From: Runella sp.
GTDB taxonomy: Bacteria > Bacteroidota > Bacteroidia > Cytophagales > Spirosomataceae
Assembly (NCBI GenBank): GCA_023254175.1
Contig: JALQYJ010000020.1
Coordinates: forward strand, 1-64,000
Length of the DNA: 64,000 bases
Direction of reading: 5' to 3'
The position numbers and the translations under genes were made by a program. This document shows, piece after piece, positions 25,770 through 35,815 of the stretch. Positions within the stretch are counted from its first letter, which is position 1. Every line of letters starts with the position of its first letter. The notes under the pieces are model-generated. The model saw only the letters and a list, made by a program, of their open reading frames with translations, searched no databases and was not told the origin of the DNA.

Positions 25770-27026
25770 TTAGCCTCTCAATATCGCCACAGGGTCGATT
25801 TTGGCGGCTTTGCGTGAAGGGAAATAACCTGCTAAAATAGTGGTAATGACGCCAAACGTCAGTCCCATAAGGTAGTATTCGGTTTTGAAAATAACGGGAA
25901 AAGTCTTGAGACTTAGCATGTCGCCAGCATCAAAAGGAGTAATAGAAAGAGCATAACTGATACCAAAGCCTATGAGTAATCCTAAAACGCCACCCAAAAC
26001 CCCAATGATAATGGCTTGGAGCAAAAACACGGACACAACGTCGCTACTGCCAAAACCCGTTGCTTTCAGAATCGCAATGTCTTTGAGTTTGTTGATGACG
26101 TTCATGTTCATAATGTTATAAATCCCAAATCCTGCCACTACGAGCAAAGTTATCGAAATTACGAAGGTCATCACGTTCCGAATTTTCTTGCCTGCCAAAA
26201 TCGCTTGGTTGGCCGTGCCCCAGTCTTCGGTATGGATACCAAACTGCTTTTGGAGTGTTTGCCCAAAATCCAATGCCAGGAGCGGGTCGGTCATTTTGAT
26301 GTGAATGTCGGTGAGGTAACTGGCATCTTTTCCCAAAATTTCCTGTACTGTACTGATGCTGGTGTAGCAGCGGATGTTATCAATGGTACCAATCCCGAAC
26401 CCAAAAATACCTACTACCCGAAGGGTAAGATTGCCGCCCATTGGGGTCGTAACACTGACCTTGTCACCGACGTTGACGTTGAGTTTTTTAGCTAAATTGG
26501 CACCTACCACAATGCCCTTGGGGTTGGTTAATAGCGCCTGAAAACTTCCCGATTTGATGCGGCTATCTAGGTTATACAGGCGGTTTTCGCGCGGGTAGTC
26601 GATTCCTGCCATACTTCCCGAAATCTGAATGGGGCCGTTGTTGAAAAAAGCTTGTGAGCTTACTTCAGGCGAGACGCCCAGAACACCCTTCATTTTTTCG
26701 ATGAGTCGCACCATTTGTAGCCCATTTTTGATGCGGGGAAGTTGCTGCTTGGGTTTTTGATGATAAACGACATTGACGCTGCTATCGGACGAACGATTTT
26801 GGTCTAAAATACTGGGTCGCTGGGTATTGACTTCATTATAAATCCGAACGTGCGGGCTGGCGTCAAGCGCCGAATCTTCCAAAAACTGGTTGACGCCCTG
26901 CATGAAACTAATCATGACGATAAACATCGCAATCCCAAACGTAACGCCGAGCATGGCCACGAGGGTTTGGCGTTTTTTTGCCAAAAGGTGGGTTTGGGCT
27001 ATCTGGAAAGAGAGTTTGAGGTTCAT
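25770..27026 (-). CDS. ABC transporter permease (FtsX/MacB type)
   Basis: A 418-residue inner-membrane permease with the MacB topology: one N-terminal transmembrane helix (about 20-40), a large periplasmic domain (about 41-285), then three helices ending in FPSRKAAKIDPVAILRG. That closing motif is standard for FtsX/MacB permeases. Its start overlaps the stop of the adaptor gene by four bases (ATGA). With the separate ATPase it makes a MacB equivalent, for export of a peptide, lipid or drug not identifiable here. Confidence 0.92.
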   Translation of the reverse strand: MNLKLSFQIAQTHLLAKKRQTLVAMLGVTFGIAMFIVMISFMQGVNQFLEDSALDASPHVRIYNEVNTQRPSILDQNRSSDSSVNVVYHQKPKQQLPRIKNGLQMVRLIEKMKGVLGVSPEVSSQAFFNNGPIQISGSMAGIDYPRENRLYNLDSRIKSGSFQALLTNPKGIVVGANLAKKLNVNVGDKVSVTTPMGGNLTLRVVGIFGFGIGTIDNIRCYTSISTVQEILGKDASYLTDIHIKMTDPLLALDFGQTLQKQFGIHTEDWGTANQAILAGKKIRNVMTFVISITLLVVAGFGIYNIMNMNVINKLKDIAILKATGFGSSDVVSVFLLQAIIIGVLGGVLGLLIGFGISYALSITPFDAGDMLSLKTFPVIFKTEYYLMGLTFGVITTILAGYFPSRKAAKIDPVAILRG

Positions 27027-28123
27027 GGCTTTACAAGGATGCTTTTTTCGGTGAGGCCATTTTTGATTTCTACGATTTCAAAATTTTCCGCGCCTTTGGT
27101 TATTTTGATTTTTTGCTTGTCTTTGTCGGTACTTACCCACACGCTGTCTTGCCCCACTAAATAGGCTTTGGGAATCGTCAAGGCTTGGGGATTGTGAGAA
27201 ATAACAATGTTGGCTTCGACCGTCAGGCCATAATAGGCTTGCGGAACTTCGCCAACAAAATCGGCATCGACCCGAAACGATTGATCCACCTTGTTAAGCT
27301 TGGGGTAAATCTTTGTTATTTGGGCGTTGAACACTTTGTCGCCGTAGGCGTCCATTTTTACTACAATGGCTTGCCCAACGCGGAGTTTTGAAAAATCGGT
27401 TTCGTCCACCGCCAATTGAAGATAAACGTCTTGAGGGTTTCCCAACAAAGCCACTGCTTCTCCTCGGCGCACCAGTTCTCCCACTTTTTTATATACTTCA
27501 TATACCCGAGCCGCTTCGATGCTTTTGATGCGGTAGTTGTCGCCTTCGCGGGCGTTGACTCGAAAGTTAGAGCGGGAATTTTGGAGGTCAACGTATAATT
27601 GATTTTTGGTACGTTGCCACGTTTTTTGGCGGGCCGCTACGTCATTTTTGGACGTGCGATAGGCCAATTCGGCTCGTTCTACCTCGACTTTAGCCGTGGC
27701 GTTTTGGTCGTAGAGGACTTTGTACCGAAAATAATTGACCGAGTCGTTTTCTAGTTTGGTACGGGCATTGCGAAGCGCAGCTTCTAACTCAGCCAACACG
27801 GGCGAACTGTCCGAGAAATTTACTTCGGATTGGCGGTAAATATTGGCAGCGGCTTCGGCACGGGCATCTTGCGACAGACTTTCCAGCGAAAACAACAGTT
27901 GGCCACCTTTTACCACATCGCCTTCCGTGACCAGTTGTTTTTGGAGGTAGGCATCGGCATTGGCCACAACCTTGTATTCATTTTTGGGAAAAACGTTGCC
28001 TGAGGCATACACGGCTTCGGTGAGGTCTTTGTAGGTAGGTGAGGTAGTTTCGGATTTGGAAGAACAGGCCGCAATAAACAGCAAAAGGCTCAAAGCGACT
28101 GAAGAAAGGATATAGCGTTTCAT
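27023..28123 (-). CDS. Periplasmic adaptor (MacA/HlyD-type membrane fusion protein), lipoprotein
   Basis: A 366-residue adaptor anchored by a lipobox (FIAACSS, C20). It shows the order of membrane-fusion proteins: lipoyl half-motif (YLQKQLVTEGDVVKGGQLLF), a helical hairpin of about 100 residues rich in Ala, Arg and Glu, the second lipoyl half (VYEVYKKVGELVRRGEAVAL) and beta-barrel domains. It links the ABC permease to the TolC-like channel. It overlaps the permease gene downstream and follows the TolC-type gene by 28 bases. Confidence 0.92.
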   Translation of the reverse strand: MKRYILSSVALSLLLFIAACSSKSETTSPTYKDLTEAVYASGNVFPKNEYKVVANADAYLQKQLVTEGDVVKGGQLLFSLESLSQDARAEAAANIYRQSEVNFSDSSPVLAELEAALRNARTKLENDSVNYFRYKVLYDQNATAKVEVERAELAYRTSKNDVAARQKTWQRTKNQLYVDLQNSRSNFRVNAREGDNYRIKSIEAARVYEVYKKVGELVRRGEAVALLGNPQDVYLQLAVDETDFSKLRVGQAIVVKMDAYGDKVFNAQITKIYPKLNKVDQSFRVDADFVGEVPQAYYGLTVEANIVISHNPQALTIPKAYLVGQDSVWVSTDKDKQKIKITKGAENFEIVEIKNGLTEKSILVKP

Positions 28124-28151
28124 GGTAAATTCAGTGTTAATGGGGTATTGG

Positions 28152-29450
28152 TTAGTTTCTCAACTCTAGCAATTTTCCGTTAATCATCACATCGGCCAAC
28201 GTGCGCAGGTACTTATTTTGGGCGTTTAAGGCTTCATTAAATACGTTGAGGTACTGGTCGTAGCTCAAAATTCCGCCTTGGTACTTAATAAGCACCAATT
28301 GCAAATTCTGTTGGCTCAGTTGATAAGCTTCTTCGTTGGTTTTCAGCGAACTAACGGCTTGACGGTAGTTGAGTAAAAGCTCATCGGTTTCAGATTGAAA
28401 CTTCCGTTTTTCGTTGTCAAGTTGAAGTTTGGCGATGTCTGCATTGACTTGCGCGCGTCCGATGGCGCTTTCGCGGAGGCGGGCGGTGTAGATGGGCACT
28501 TCAAAGCGAAGACCCGCAACGCCGATACCGTACCATTTTTCGTTGAAATTTAGAAAGTTAAACGTAGAACGTTGCGCTTGTTCTTGGTAGCGAGTAAAGG
28601 CCGATAAGGTGGGCAGGCGGAGCAGTTTCTCTTTTTTGAGTTGCGCTTGTGCTACCACCAGTTGCTGAGCACAAAGCTGCAATTTGGGGTGGCCTTCTCC
28701 CACGGTTTCTTTGGCTGCTGGTAACGAAGCAGGAAGAATATACGGAGCCAACGTGAAGTCTTGGGTATGAAGCAGCAACCGCAGTTGGTTGAGATTTTTG
28801 GCGTACGCCAATTCATTTTGCCTCAACACATCCTCCACGTTAAGGCGGGTGGCTCGGCTGCGGTTGTATTCGAGCTGGTCAATGAGCCCCTTGTCTTTTC
28901 GTGCTCGCGCAATCGCCACAATGCTGTCGGCGTTGGCTAAGTTCTGTTGGAGCAGGCGGAGGTACTGTTGGGTAAACACCGTAGCAAAGTACAAACGAGC
29001 GACTTGCGTACTGAGGTCGTCGGAGAGGACAAGCGTTTGTAAATCAGTTAGTTTTTGATTTTGTTGGGCAAGCTGAATATCTTGTTTTAATCCTGCATTC
29101 CAAAGCGGAACGCTGGCTTCGAGCCCAGCGGTGAGGTTGAAAGGCACCCCAAACTGAACGCCCCGAAACTCTCCTTCTTTTCCTCCAAAAAACTGCGCAG
29201 GAATAAGCTGCGTGGGCAACACAAAATTGTAGTCTAAGGCGGTTGTAAATTTAAGTTGCGGAATGCGCGTACTTTGGGTAGCGGTGACGTTCCACGACTG
29301 TATGCGGGCATTTTGTTGGGAAATCTGGAGGTCGGCGTTTTGCTTTTTGGCCAGCTCAATGGCTTCGTTGACCGTCGAAATGACCGTTTGGCTGAAGACA
29401 TGAGGAGACCCTAACAACAATAAAATACAGGCAAGAATGAGCTTTTTCAT
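28152..29450 (-). CDS. TolC-family outer-membrane efflux protein
   Basis: A 432-residue exported protein (signal peptide 1-20, ending HVFSQ). It has the two long helical repeats of TolC-type channels, rich in Gln, Asn, Ala and Leu, and the family pattern of paired RxxxxN/Q-type segments (for example QLEYNRSRATRLNVED). It is the first gene of the minus-strand efflux operon and the expected outer-membrane exit for the adaptor-permease-ATPase set. A divergent gene begins 160 bases to the right. Confidence 0.92.
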   Translation of the reverse strand: MKKLILACILLLLGSPHVFSQTVISTVNEAIELAKKQNADLQISQQNARIQSWNVTATQSTRIPQLKFTTALDYNFVLPTQLIPAQFFGGKEGEFRGVQFGVPFNLTAGLEASVPLWNAGLKQDIQLAQQNQKLTDLQTLVLSDDLSTQVARLYFATVFTQQYLRLLQQNLANADSIVAIARARKDKGLIDQLEYNRSRATRLNVEDVLRQNELAYAKNLNQLRLLLHTQDFTLAPYILPASLPAAKETVGEGHPKLQLCAQQLVVAQAQLKKEKLLRLPTLSAFTRYQEQAQRSTFNFLNFNEKWYGIGVAGLRFEVPIYTARLRESAIGRAQVNADIAKLQLDNEKRKFQSETDELLLNYRQAVSSLKTNEEAYQLSQQNLQLVLIKYQGGILSYDQYLNVFNEALNAQNKYLRTLADVMINGKLLELRN

Positions 29451-29610
29451 ACGGCTCTAAGTTTCAGTATCTGAGGTGTAGTGATTACATTTGGTAAAAA
29501 TCACGGAACAAAGCAAAAGTATCCATGACGAATGTCACCTACGAAGGTGAATGAAGCGGAAAAAAAGCTGCTGAAAACGGAAAATTTGAAAGCAAAACCT
29601 TTAACTCGTA

Positions 29611-30747
29611 ATGAATTCTCTCTACATCTTGACGATGCTCTGTGCCAATGTAGCATTGGCCGAATGGCTGACCAAATTTCCCTACCTGCGTTCGATGGGA
29701 GCGGCGTTGCTGGTGATTATCACCACGGCCATCACCGCCAATCTGGGCCTGATTCCGTCGTCGAGTGAGCAAGTGCCCGTGTATGATGGCATTTTTTCGT
29801 ACCTAGCGCCGCTATCTATTTTCTTTTTGATGCTCAAAGCCAACTTACGCAGCCTCCGGAAAGCAGGAGGTGTCATGCTTTCGTTGTTTTTATTGGGGTC
29901 AATCGGGACAATTTTGGGAGTTATTGTAAGCCTACAACTTTTTGATGCTCCCCGCTCTTTGGGCGAGCTTCATTATGCCATTGCGGGAATGCTTACGGGA
30001 ACGTACATCGGAGGAAGTGTCAATTTCAATGCCGTTGCGCTGCATTATGGGGTTTCCAAAGCAGGAACGTTATACGCCGCGACTACGGCAGCCGATAATA
30101 TCATTACGGCTATTTGGATGGTGGGAACGCTGGCCATTCCCCAATTTTTGAATCGCTTGTATCCTCGTCAAAAGCGTCAAGAAGCGGTTTCGTTGGTGGA
30201 ATTGGAAGAAGAATTAAGTGAAAACGAAACCGTAGGCCCCAAAAATGTAGCGTTGTTGGTCGGGCTAGGGATTTTGAGCATTTACCTGTCGCAGCAGATC
30301 GCCCAGTGGATTCCTTCTATCCCTGTGGTGCTGATTCAAACAACTTTAGCGTTAGGTTTGGCCCAAATTCCCGCTATCAATCAATTGGCTGGGTCGCGAA
30401 TGTTGGGGCTGTTGTGTGTCTATTTGTTTTTGGCGGTCATTGGCGCCTATTGTGACATTCCAGCCCTCGTTCACGATGGAAAATTAGCGTTTACTTTGTT
30501 GGGTATTATTACTGTCTTAGTGGTGATTCACGGAAGTATTATTTTTGGTATAGGTGCATTGTTAAAACAAGATTGGGACATGTTAGGCATTGCTTCTCAG
30601 GCCAATATCGGGGGCGCAAGTTCGGCGTTGGCCTTGGCCAAAAGTCTGCATCGTCCCGATTTACAGCTCCCTGCGGTACTCATTGGCGTGCTCGGAAATG
30701 CTATTGGAACGTATTTCGGGATTTGGATTGCCGAATGGATGAGATAA
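29611..30747 (+). CDS. DUF819-family membrane protein
   Basis: A 378-residue integral membrane protein with about ten hydrophobic helices. It resembles the DUF819 (YjcL-like) family, with segments such as GMLTGTYIGGSVNFNAVA and SQANIGGASSALALAKS, near-repeats that suggest an internally duplicated transporter fold. Members are uncharacterised; a transport role is inferred from topology. A glycosyltransferase gene follows 34 bases later in the same direction. Confidence 0.85.
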   Translation: MNSLYILTMLCANVALAEWLTKFPYLRSMGAALLVIITTAITANLGLIPSSSEQVPVYDGIFSYLAPLSIFFLMLKANLRSLRKAGGVMLSLFLLGSIGTILGVIVSLQLFDAPRSLGELHYAIAGMLTGTYIGGSVNFNAVALHYGVSKAGTLYAATTAADNIITAIWMVGTLAIPQFLNRLYPRQKRQEAVSLVELEEELSENETVGPKNVALLVGLGILSIYLSQQIAQWIPSIPVVLIQTTLALGLAQIPAINQLAGSRMLGLLCVYLFLAVIGAYCDIPALVHDGKLAFTLLGIITVLVVIHGSIIFGIGALLKQDWDMLGIASQANIGGASSALALAKSLHRPDLQLPAVLIGVLGNAIGTYFGIWIAEWMR

Positions 30748-30781
30748 TCGGTAAATTTGACCCAAAATTTACACCGAAAGA

Positions 30782-31654
30782 ATGCACGTTACGGGTTTTA
30801 CCTTTATTCGCAATGCCGTTAAGTTCGACTTCCCAATTGTGGAAGCCATCACCTCTATCCTACCCATTTGTGATGAGTTTGTGGTGGCTGTAGGAAAAAG
30901 CGAAGATGAAACGCTGGAACTCGTGCGGCAGATTGACCCCCAGAAAATCCGTATCATCGAAACGGTATGGGACGAATCGCTGAAAGACGGGGGCGTGGTG
31001 TATGCCAAAGAAACGGACAAAGCATTTGAAGCCATTTCGGCTCAAAGCGATTGGGCATTTTATATTCAAGGCGATGAGGTGGTACATGAAAACGATTTGC
31101 CCAAAATCAAAGCCGCTATGGAACATTGGAAAGACGACAAAAATGTGGACGGGCTGTTGTTTCACTACACCCATTTTTACGGCTCGTACGACTACATCGG
31201 CGATTCTCCCACGTGGTACCGCCACGAAATCAGGGTAGTGCGGAACAACAAACGCATTTATTCGTACCGCGATGCCCAAGGGTTTCGGAAAAATAACAAC
31301 GAAAAGCTACGGGTGAAACTAATAGATGCTCGTATTTATCACTACGGTTGGGTCAAAGACCCGCGCGTGATGCAAGAAAAATACGTACATATTCACCAAT
31401 ACTGGCACGGAGGAGACGTAGAAAGTCACGTAAATGTATCGGCTGAAGGGTTTGACTACTCCCAAATTGACTCGTTGGCCAAGTTTACGGGAAGCCATCC
31501 CCGCGTGATGCTGCACCGTATTAAGCGCCAAAATTGGCAGTTTAGCCACGATATTTCGCATAAAAACCTCCGTTTTAAGTACCGCCTCAAAATGTGGGTA
31601 GCACGCCTGACGGGTTGGTACATTGGCGAATACAAAAATTACAAGTTGCTCTAA
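30782..31654 (+). CDS. GT2-like glycosyltransferase
   Basis: A 290-residue cytoplasmic protein with a GT-A fold start (GFTFIRNAVKFDFPIVEAI and the strand DEFVVAVGKSEDETLELV). It has a DxD-like metal site, IQGDEVVHENDL, where Glu takes the place of the second Asp. The central YHYGWVKDPRVMQEKY block recurs in related proteins. It has no transmembrane segment. Acceptor and donor are unknown, and no capsule or LPS cluster is nearby. Confidence 0.75.
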   Translation: MHVTGFTFIRNAVKFDFPIVEAITSILPICDEFVVAVGKSEDETLELVRQIDPQKIRIIETVWDESLKDGGVVYAKETDKAFEAISAQSDWAFYIQGDEVVHENDLPKIKAAMEHWKDDKNVDGLLFHYTHFYGSYDYIGDSPTWYRHEIRVVRNNKRIYSYRDAQGFRKNNNEKLRVKLIDARIYHYGWVKDPRVMQEKYVHIHQYWHGGDVESHVNVSAEGFDYSQIDSLAKFTGSHPRVMLHRIKRQNWQFSHDISHKNLRFKYRLKMWVARLTGWYIGEYKNYKLL

Positions 31655-31702
31655 AAAGAAACCCATCCGACATTCTCCCCTCCTAAACTCGACACTTAAA
31701 AA

Positions 31703-32119
31703 ATGGTTGAATACGCCGATGCCGACGATTTTTTGGCCAACCAAACCCCCGAAATTCGGCAGTTGTTGTCGTACGTTCGGCAGTTGGTGATGGTGGCGCA
31801 CCCCAAAATGAGAGAGCGGTTTATGTACAACAATACGCTCTTTTTTATGTGCCTAGATTACGTTTGTTACTTTGGCAAAATTCAAAAAACCAAAGGTGTC
31901 GAGATTGCGTTTGTGAAAGGGTTTTTGCTCAAAGACGAAGCGGGAGTATTGGAATCGAAAGGCCGAAAAATCATTCGTGGCATGACGTTTCAGAACTTGA
32001 AAGACTTTCAGGCGCGGGAGGAAGCATTCTTGGAAGTGTTGCAAGAAGCCATTTTATTGAACGAAACCCAGCCCCAAAAAACCTTCGCAAAAATTATGTT
32101 TGAGCGTCGCAAAAAATAA
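31703..32119 (+). CDS. DUF1801-domain protein
   Basis: A 138-residue small soluble protein of the DUF1801 (YdhG-like) family: helix RQLLSYVRQLVMVAHPKMRE, then RFMYNNTLFFMCLDYVCYFG and a lysine-rich tail. The family's function is unknown. It ends at a hairpin shared with the oppositely oriented M16 protease gene. Confidence 0.82.
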   Translation: MVEYADADDFLANQTPEIRQLLSYVRQLVMVAHPKMRERFMYNNTLFFMCLDYVCYFGKIQKTKGVEIAFVKGFLLKDEAGVLESKGRKIIRGMTFQNLKDFQAREEAFLEVLQEAILLNETQPQKTFAKIMFERRKK

Positions 32120-32154
32120 GGGCTGCCCAAAAGCCTTTGCTTTCAGACAGCCCT
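32119..32154. terminator. Hairpin terminator between DUF1801 and M16 genes
   Basis: AGGGCTG (32119-32125) pairs with CAGCCCT (32148-32154), and an inner AAAGC/GCTTT stem adds stability. On the minus strand it is followed by TTATTTTTT. It lies 20 bases past the M16 protease stop and starts at the DUF1801 stop, so it can serve the minus-strand gene and perhaps both. Confidence 0.65.
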
Positions 32155-32174
32155 AAAAGAGAAGGACTCCGTTG

Positions 32175-34979
32175 TTATTTTTTCTCAGGAAGCAACACTG
32201 CTTTGATAAAGTTGGCATCGTTGAGGTACTTGTTAGCAGTTGCTTTAGTACTCTCTACGGTTACTTTATTCAATTGTTTTTCCCAACCCAAAATATCCGC
32301 AGGGTTTTCGCCAATGCTGTACGCTCCAATCAATTGGTTTTGCCAAAATCCATTTTCTTTCATCTGAACTTCCATTGAGCGGCGGGTTTCGGCTTTAAAC
32401 TTGTCAATATCGACTTGGGTTGCGCCGTTTTTCTTGATTTCGTCCAAAACAGCCAACGTCTTAGTCGCCAATTCTTCTACCCGCTCAGGGCCTGTGCCGT
32501 ACCCGATACGAACTGTGTAGCGAGGAGCAGGAGTTTTGCTGTAAGAAGCGCGTGCACCAATACCATACACACCACTTTCTTTCTCACGAATAACTTCGAT
32601 AAGCTTGATGTTCAGGATTTCTTCGAGGGCGTCGAGTTGCCAGTTGTTATCGTCGTTGTAAACGTAATCGCCGCTGAAAATCAACGAAGCTTGGCTTTTT
32701 TGCTCAATTCCTTTATAGACTTTCTTGTCAAGACGTCCCGACGGAGTGCGGATGCCTAAGTCGCGGAAGCTTTCTTTTTTGTTTTGAGACGGAAGCGCGC
32801 CTAAGTATTTCTCCAACAACGGCTTTATTTCGTCTACTTTGAAACTTCCTGTGAAGAAGAACGTAAAGTCAGAGGCATCGGCAAAGCGCTCTTTGTAGAT
32901 TTGGTACGCGCGGTCGGCGTTAATCATGTCCCAACGCTCTACCGAAATAGGCTGACGGCGGAAGTTGTTGTTCCCCAAAATACGGCTCAACGAATCTTGG
33001 AACACCACTTCGGGAGCAGGGGAAGCATTGCGGTTTTGGATGGCAGAGCGCTGCGACGTCAAGAAACCTTTGATGATATCGTCGTCTTTGCGAGGTTTGG
33101 TAAAGTATCCATACACCAACTGCAAAGCCGTTTCGAGGTCTTTAGGGCTACAGTTTCCGCTAAATCCTTCTTCGTTTTCACCCACAAATGGGCTAACGTT
33201 GGCAACTTTACCCGTAAGGTATTTTTTCAACGCAGGCGTATTGAACTCGCCAATCCCACTTTCTTCTACCACTGCATCGGCCATACCTGCACTCATATAG
33301 TCTTTGTCCTCGTAGAGTGACGTACCCCCTTGGCTACGAGCGCCAATCAAAATTTCGTCGTTTTTGAAATCAGTAGGCTTCAAAACTACTTTTACGCCGT
33401 TGCTCAAGGTCAATTCCGTCACGCCGATTTCTGGTACTTGTTTCGTCGAAACCGTGCGACCAGCAGCAGGAAGTCTCTCGATAAGTGGTTTGTTAACTAC
33501 TTTGTCTACGTAGGCAGTTACATCTTTACCTGCGCCGTTAATCCATTCCAAAATAGTAGCTTCGGTCGGCAATTTTGCTTTGTCTTTTTCAGACGCAAGC
33601 ACCAATACTGTGCGGTTGTCAGGAATCAAGTACTTGTTGGCAAGAGCATTGATTTCGTTTATAGTGATACCGTCGAGCTGTCCTTGTACAAACTCAAATT
33701 GAAACTCGATGCCAGGAATGGGAGAATCTTCAAGGAAGTTACCCATATATTCGTTGACATAAGAGGCCGATTTGGTTTTGTCTCTTTCTTTGAAACGTTT
33801 TTCGGTAGCAGTCAATAATTGTTTTTTTGAACGTTCCAACTCTGTATCTGTAAAGCCGAATTTCTTCACGCGGGCACCTTCGTCCAGTACCGCCTTAACG
33901 GCGCGTTCTAGGTTGCCATCTTTTGCTACGGCGATGTTGATAAACGAATCATAGTCGCCAATGAAGCCACCATAACCCGCACCCCCAAACAAGAAAGGAG
34001 GGTTGGCTTGCTGCGTTTGCTCTTGCAAACGAGCTTGAAGCATTTGGTTAAACAAGTTACGCTTGATGCTTTCGCGCGAGTCACCCAGGGTTTTTTCTTC
34101 CGCTTTTGGCAGCTTCGTAATTATCTGCGCCATCATGTACGGTTGCTCGGGGTCGGTTACGATGGCTACGCGGGTTCCTTTAAAATCGGCTACAGGAAAT
34201 TTGCCCAACGGACGAGGTTTAGTAGCCTTTGGAATTGTGCCAAAGCGCTCTTTAATCATTTTTTCTACCTGGTCGATGTCAAAATCCCCTACAGCAGCAA
34301 TCGCTTGCAAGTCGGGGCGATACCACGTTTTGTAGAAATTACGGATGGTCTCGTGGCTGAAGTTTTTCAAAATATCTTCGGTACCAATCACGTTGCGTTT
34401 ACCGTATTTTGAATCACCCACCAGAATAGGAAGCCACTTGTCGCGCATCCGTTGTTGTGCGCCTTTTCCACCACGGAGTTCTTCCAAAATGACGCCGCGT
34501 TCTTTGTCGATTTCGGCACCTTCAAAGGTGATGTTATGCGCCCAGTCTTCCAAAACGACGAATGCTTTGTTAAAAATATCAGCTGAGTCAGTGGGAACTG
34601 GTAATTGATAAACCGTTTGGTCTTGCCCTGTGAAGGCGTTGAGGTCATCCCCAAACTTCACCCCTGCGCGTTGGAGGTAGCTCACTAGCTCATTTTTGGG
34701 GAAGTTTTTGGTGCCGTTAAACGCCATGTGCTCCGTGAAGTGGGCGAGTCCGTTTTCTTTGTCTTCTTCCTGAATCGCCCCTACTTTGTTAATAAGGTAC
34801 AATTCCGCGCGTTTTTTGGGTTCTTCGTTTTTACGGATGTAATAAGTCATACCGTTGGGAAGTTTGCCGTAGCGAACTTTGGGATCCATCGGAATGGGTT
34901 TCTTGAGGTCGGTTTGGGCATTGGCTGCGGTTGCCCAGCCGAAAGCTACAGTAAGAAAGAGTAGTTTGGCTTGTTTCAT
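32175..34979 (-). CDS. M16-family zinc metalloprotease (pitrilysin type)
   Basis: A 934-residue exported protease with duplicated M16 halves. The start is set at the ATG at 34979 (MKQAKLLFLTVAFGWATAAN...), because this gives a clean signal peptide cut at ANAQ; an upstream in-frame ATG at 35045 adds 22 unlike residues. The zinc motif HFTEH (inverted HxxEH) is at 80-84, with the third ligand in the downstream ERGVILEELRGG region. The C-terminal half lacks the zinc motif, as is usual. It is probably periplasmic and degrades or processes peptides. It has convergent neighbours and no operon partner. Confidence 0.92.
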   Translation of the reverse strand: MKQAKLLFLTVAFGWATAANAQTDLKKPIPMDPKVRYGKLPNGMTYYIRKNEEPKKRAELYLINKVGAIQEEDKENGLAHFTEHMAFNGTKNFPKNELVSYLQRAGVKFGDDLNAFTGQDQTVYQLPVPTDSADIFNKAFVVLEDWAHNITFEGAEIDKERGVILEELRGGKGAQQRMRDKWLPILVGDSKYGKRNVIGTEDILKNFSHETIRNFYKTWYRPDLQAIAAVGDFDIDQVEKMIKERFGTIPKATKPRPLGKFPVADFKGTRVAIVTDPEQPYMMAQIITKLPKAEEKTLGDSRESIKRNLFNQMLQARLQEQTQQANPPFLFGGAGYGGFIGDYDSFINIAVAKDGNLERAVKAVLDEGARVKKFGFTDTELERSKKQLLTATEKRFKERDKTKSASYVNEYMGNFLEDSPIPGIEFQFEFVQGQLDGITINEINALANKYLIPDNRTVLVLASEKDKAKLPTEATILEWINGAGKDVTAYVDKVVNKPLIERLPAAGRTVSTKQVPEIGVTELTLSNGVKVVLKPTDFKNDEILIGARSQGGTSLYEDKDYMSAGMADAVVEESGIGEFNTPALKKYLTGKVANVSPFVGENEEGFSGNCSPKDLETALQLVYGYFTKPRKDDDIIKGFLTSQRSAIQNRNASPAPEVVFQDSLSRILGNNNFRRQPISVERWDMINADRAYQIYKERFADASDFTFFFTGSFKVDEIKPLLEKYLGALPSQNKKESFRDLGIRTPSGRLDKKVYKGIEQKSQASLIFSGDYVYNDDNNWQLDALEEILNIKLIEVIREKESGVYGIGARASYSKTPAPRYTVRIGYGTGPERVEELATKTLAVLDEIKKNGATQVDIDKFKAETRRSMEVQMKENGFWQNQLIGAYSIGENPADILGWEKQLNKVTVESTKATANKYLNDANFIKAVLLPEKK

Positions 34980-35200
34980 AGATGTTTGAAGTCTATTTGA
35001 GAGATTGATTTGGAGGTAAAACAACTTATTTACGGAAGTGTTCATAAATTATTGTGATAAACGGTCTGAAACGAGGTTTAGCTAATCAAAAACCTTGCAG
35101 GTTTTTTTATCTGTAAGGTTTGTAATAATGATTGTATTACTTTTGAGTATTTTATTAGAACGATTGTGTTCGTTATTTTTTAAAAAGAAATATTCCTAAA

Positions 35201-35815
35201 ATGTTATTTGACGATAGTTATAAAACCATTGAGGCTTCCTCGGAAGGCTTTTTTCGTGATCGAGGTAGTAAATTTTTGGCCTACGCATACCCCATTAAGA
35301 CCGAAGAAGACGCCAAAGTTTACTTAAACGAACTGTATGAACTGCATCCCAAGGCAGTACATCATTGCTACGCCTACCGATTGGGGCTAGACCGTACCCA
35401 ATTCCGCGCCAACGACGACGGTGAGCCTTCGGGGTCGGCGGGAAAACCGATTTTGAACACCATTTATGCCCACGACCTCACCAATGTATTGGTCGTAGTG
35501 GTGCGGTATTTTGGGGGAACCTTGCTGGGCGTCCCAGGCCTTATCAATGCCTACAAAGTCGCCACCGACGAAGCCCTCAAGGTAGCAAAAGTGGTGACAT
35601 TGCACCTGCGTGATGTTTATACCTTGATATATCCTTATGAACAAATGAACGATGTTATGAAAGTCATCAAGGCGTTTGACCTAGTGCCACAACGGCAGCA
35701 ATTTGACAACGAATGTAGCCTACAACTCGAAATCCGAAAAACGATGCTGAACCAGGTGCTTGGCAAACTAGAAAAAATCGACTCGTTACGATTAGAGTTT
35801 GAAGGAACTATTTAG
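35201..35815 (+). CDS. YigZ/IMPACT family protein
   Basis: A 204-residue soluble protein. The N-terminal UPF0029/Impact domain has the blocks DRGSKFLAYAYPI, DDGEPSGSAGKPIL and VVVRYFGGTLLGVPGLI, which are diagnostic. The C-terminal part is the DUF1949-like RNA-binding-like domain. Family members are conserved but poorly understood, with links to translation stress in eukaryotes. It is monocistronic, followed by a long AT-rich gap. Confidence 0.92.
   Translation: MLFDDSYKTIEASSEGFFRDRGSKFLAYAYPIKTEEDAKVYLNELYELHPKAVHHCYAYRLGLDRTQFRANDDGEPSGSAGKPILNTIYAHDLTNVLVVVVRYFGGTLLGVPGLINAYKVATDEALKVAKVVTLHLRDVYTLIYPYEQMNDVMKVIKAFDLVPQRQQFDNECSLQLEIRKTMLNQVLGKLEKIDSLRLEFEGTI

Noticed and set aside
35088-35107. 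AAAAACCTTGCAGGTTTTT terminator-like hairpin
   Set aside because: No gene ends near it on either strand, since it lies between two divergent gene starts. It may be a repeat scrap, but a single copy gives no support.
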